A stretch of DNA of 64,000 nucleotides from Sternotherus odoratus. Lineage: Eukaryota > Chordata > Testudines > Kinosternidae. Under the pieces are notes generated by a model that ran no database searches, was not told the origin of the DNA, and was given only the letters and a program-made list of their open reading frames with translations. Below are positions 61,501-64,000 of this stretch, in pieces. The stretch spans positions 44,110,133-44,174,132 of the forward strand of contig JAVMKO010000005.1 of assembly GCA_032164245.1 (NCBI GenBank). The letters run 5' to 3'. How positions within the stretch are numbered: position 1 is the stretch's first letter; every line of letters begins with the position of its first letter. The position numbers and the translations under genes were made by a program.

Positions 61501-62417
61501 AGACTGTTACATGCTTCCCAAACGCACCCATGTCTCAGCCCATGAGAGGCTGCCTCAGCCCCATAGCAGCAAAGGGCCCCAAAGGGCCCAGCACATGTCT
61601 GCCCTGGGAAGGTTGGGGGGGGGGAGGCCTTGCCAGGGGAGCAGGGTACCAGGATTTGGGGGGCTGAACAGCATCCAGCCTTTGGAGGCTCTGTGTTCTG
61701 TACCCTCAGCTTGTTCACCTCTCTGTCAAGACAGCCAGGGTGGGGGCAGCTGCTTCCCCGCCCCACAGGAGCCTCCCACTCAGCCTTCCAGCCTGGCACA
61801 GTGCCATGGCTGGAGCAGGGCAGAGCGATACCTTATCTGCTACTGCTTACTGGGAAGGGCTGGAGCAGCAGCCACTGAGCAGTGGCCTCAGGGGAAGAGG
61901 GGACAGGGTAAGAGACTTTCTCTGCTTCAGGCCTAGGAGTGCAGCCAGGAAACAAATGGAGAACACAGCCAAGAGGCAGCTTCTTCCATAGCCTCCACTA
62001 TGTACTGCATTAGTCAGGACATGAACAAGGGGCTCAGGCTGACCACCAATCCCCATGCTCAGCCCTCCAGGAGCAAAGGGCCCCTCCAAAGCACTACTCT
62101 ACGCCTGGGAGCCCCCCTCAGGGAACAACCTCTTCTCTGCCACAGCTGCTACTACCAGAGCCACTGTTCCACCCCGGGGCGGTGCCCTGACAGCAGCCAG
62201 TAAAGTCTGCAGGAGCATTCGGGCTCAGGGTGGGAGAAGGCTAAAAACTGGCTATGGGCGTGTTCATGGCTATCTTTGCACTGAGTCCCAGCCCAGTCCT
62301 GAGCAGCCTGGAGAAGGCAGCAGCCACCCACTCTCTGCCATATCTGGGGCAGATGTAGCCCGTGCAGGCTGCTTGCTGGTGCTTCTGAGGCCTTGCATCT
62401 TGCCTGCTATGTGGCAT
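58600..62417. other. unassigned region without recognisable gene
   Basis: I found no exon of the gene expected next to MST1 in mammals (RNF123 family), and no frame here has a domain I know; the longest is a 213-codon plus-strand frame at 61295. The stretch 59570-60000 is AT-richer, with a TTATTGAAGG block, and may be an old LTR. The rest looks like ordinary intergenic DNA. Confidence 0.5.
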
Positions 62418-63175
62418 AAGAACATAAGAATGGCCATACTGGGTTAGACCAAAGTTCCATTTAACCCAGTATCCTGACTTCTGACAATGGTCAATACCAG
62501 GTGCCTCAAAGGGAATAAACAACAGATAGTCATCAAGTGATCCATCCCCTGTCACCCATTCTCAGCTTCTGGCAAATAGGCTAGGGACACCATCCCTGAC
62601 CATCCTGGTTAATAGCCGTTGATGGACCTATCCTCCGTGGATTTAACTAGTTCTCTTTTGAACCCTGTTATAGTCTTGGCCTTCACAACATCCTCTGGTA
62701 AGGAGTTCCGCAGACTGACTGCATTGTGTGAAAAAATACTTCCTTGTGTTTGTTTTCAACCTCCTGCCTATGAATTTCATTTGGTGGCCCCTAGTTCTTG
62801 TGTTATTTGAAGGAGTAACTAACACTTCCTTATTTGCTTTCTCCACACCAGTCATGATTTTACAGGCCTCTAGCATACCCCCCCCCCCTCATCTGTTTTC
62901 CAAGTGGAAAAGTCCCAGTCTTATCTCCTCATATGGCAGCCGTTCCATACCACTAATCATTTTTGTTGCCCTTTTCTGAATCTTTTCCAAGTCCAATATA
63001 TCTTTTTTGAGATGGGGTAACCATATCTGCATGCAATATTCAAGATGTGGGCATACCACTGATTTATATAGAGGCAATGTGAAATTTTCTGTCTTATTAG
63101 TTATTCCTTTCTTAATGATTACCAACATTCTGTTTGCTTTTTTGACTGCCGCTGCACATTGAGTGGATGTTTTCA
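62418..63175 (-). mobile_element. CR1 LINE 3' portion, minus strand
   Basis: Plus-strand start AAGAACATAAGAATGGCCAT and body match the copy at 10.5-11.4 kb. On the minus strand the remnant reads NRMLVIIKKGITNKTENF, then CPHLEYCMQIWLPHLKKDI and KIQKRATKMISGMER, the CR1 reverse transcriptase C terminus. Confidence 0.88.
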
Positions 63176-63231
63176 GAACATGCCGTGTGGCATCATGGGA
63201 AGTAGGGAGACAGGGGGGCATAGGATGGGCA

Positions 63232-63344
63232 CAGGGCCGGCGACAGGGGGGTACTATGGGTACAGCTGTACCGGGCCCCCCGACTTTAGGGGGCTCCCGG
63301 TACACAGCTGTACCCGTTCTCGTCCCCCCTTGTCGCCGGACCTG
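63232..63344. mobile_element. palindromic element
   Basis: Outer arms CCGGCGACAGGGGGG (63237-63251) and CCCCCCTTGTCGCCGG (63324-63339) are near-perfect complements. Inner arms GGGTACAGCTGTACCGGG and CCCGGTACACAGCTGTACCC also pair. The whole can fold into one long hairpin. No target duplication was identified. Confidence 0.75.
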
Positions 63345-63514
63345 GAGAGCGAGGAAGGGGCGGGGAGGCGGCGCGGCTCTCCCCCGGACGAGCGCGCCTG
63401 GCCCCGGCAGGAGCAGAGAGCCCGGCCAGCGGCAGCGGCGCAGTCCAGGGGGAGAAAGGGCGGGGGGAAGGGGGGAGCAGCAAGGGTGGCTCACGCCGCT
63501 CCCGGGCTCTCGCT

Positions 63515-63690
63515 CCTGCTGCCGCCAGCTGTCAGCTGGGGGGGGGGGAGCGCCGGCTGGGCTGGGGGGGGGCTGGGCTTCCTCCCCCAGCCGCTGTCAG
63601 CTGGGGGGGGAGCGCCGGCTGGGCTTCCTCCCCCAGCCGCTGTCAGCTGGGGGGTGGAGCGCCGGCTGGGCTGGGGGGGGGGGGCGTCTG
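63515..63690. repeat. G-rich minisatellite
   Basis: CAGCTGTCAGCTGGGGGGGG and GAGCGCCGGCTGGGCT with CTTCCTCCCCCAGCCG repeat three to four times. Confidence 0.8.
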
Positions 63691-63937
63691 GGCTGGAGAT
63701 AGTGTGGGGGGTTCCCCTCTCCCTCATGTCCATCCAGTACATGGCCCCTGGGCAGCCAGGGACAGGTCCCAGAATCTCCCTACTCCTGGATCTGTCCCTG
63801 CCCCCTTGAAGCGAGGACAAGGAGTGCTGATAGACTCAGGTCACAGACAACATGTCCAGGCAGAGTGGGGGCCAGCCAGCAGGGTGACTCGCACCTCAGA
63901 CCCAGTCCCCTCCAACTGTGCCTGACCTTATTTGGTA

Positions 63938-63998
63938 CACACACACACACACACACACAAACACACACCAAGCACCCCTCACATGTGAACACACACAC
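63938..63998. repeat. CA dinucleotide microsatellite
   Basis: A run of about 11 CA units at the start of this stretch, followed by interrupted CA units to the window edge. Confidence 0.95.
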
Positions 63999-64000
63999 AT

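Noticed and set aside
61295..61936. 213-codon plus-strand frame
   Set aside because: No recognisable domain, no repeat structure, composition like the surrounding DNA; probably chance.

Overview
This is vertebrate nuclear DNA, most likely from a turtle or a close non-avian reptile. The reasons are the mix of CR1 LINEs on both strands, a Tx1-type LINE, a DIRS element, several LTR families, many short hAT elements and a tRNA-derived SINE with the reptilian tail, all around a vertebrate single-copy gene. The species call is inference. There are no bacterial genes, CRISPR arrays or rRNA genes.

The one host gene I can support is MST1 (macrophage-stimulating protein, HGF-like protein), on the minus strand from about 43.0 kb down to 0.74 kb. 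I placed 13 coding exons: signal peptide, both halves of the N-terminal PAN/apple domain, both halves of each of four kringles, a short linker exon, and the exon carrying the activation-cleavage site. All junction phases agree and give 1,490 coding bases in one open frame. The remaining exons of the serine-protease-like domain should lie left of position 1. Human MST1 is only about 5 kb long; here the gene exceeds 42 kb, mostly because intron 2 is about 25.6 kb.

Layout. 0.7-7.1 kb: exons 13-5 in GC-rich introns with local duplications. 7.2-14.5 kb (intron 4): palindromic MITE-like DNA, a TIR element with a minisatellite core, a CR1 tail, and an LTR-like sequence split by a non-autonomous Helitron. 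14.6-16.3 kb: exons 4 and 3. 16.3-41.8 kb (intron 2): a nest of an old ERV (gag at 17.2-18.1 kb, pro-pol at 23.8-25.3 kb) split by a younger Gypsy-type element (18.1-23.75 kb), which itself holds a hAT element and a solo LTR containing a SINE; then a decayed 9-kb Tx1 LINE, a second truncated Tx1 copy split by a young gammaretrovirus-like provirus (34.5-39.2 kb), and a CR1. 41.8-43.0 kb: exons 2 and 1. 43-52 kb: solo LTRs, hAT elements, a Gypsy remnant and a CR1 fragment. 52.2-58.2 kb: a structurally complete DIRS element with three open reading frames, identical inverted repeats and an internal complementary region. 58-64 kb: mostly unrecognised sequence, then a CR1 tail, a palindromic element, a G-rich minisatellite and a CA microsatellite.

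MST1 acts alone here; the other coding potential belongs to selfish elements and does not form a shared pathway with it. Candidates for previously undescribed biology are the DIRS element, the minisatellite-carrying Helitron and TIR elements, and a Gypsy pol frame with integrase placed before RNase H.
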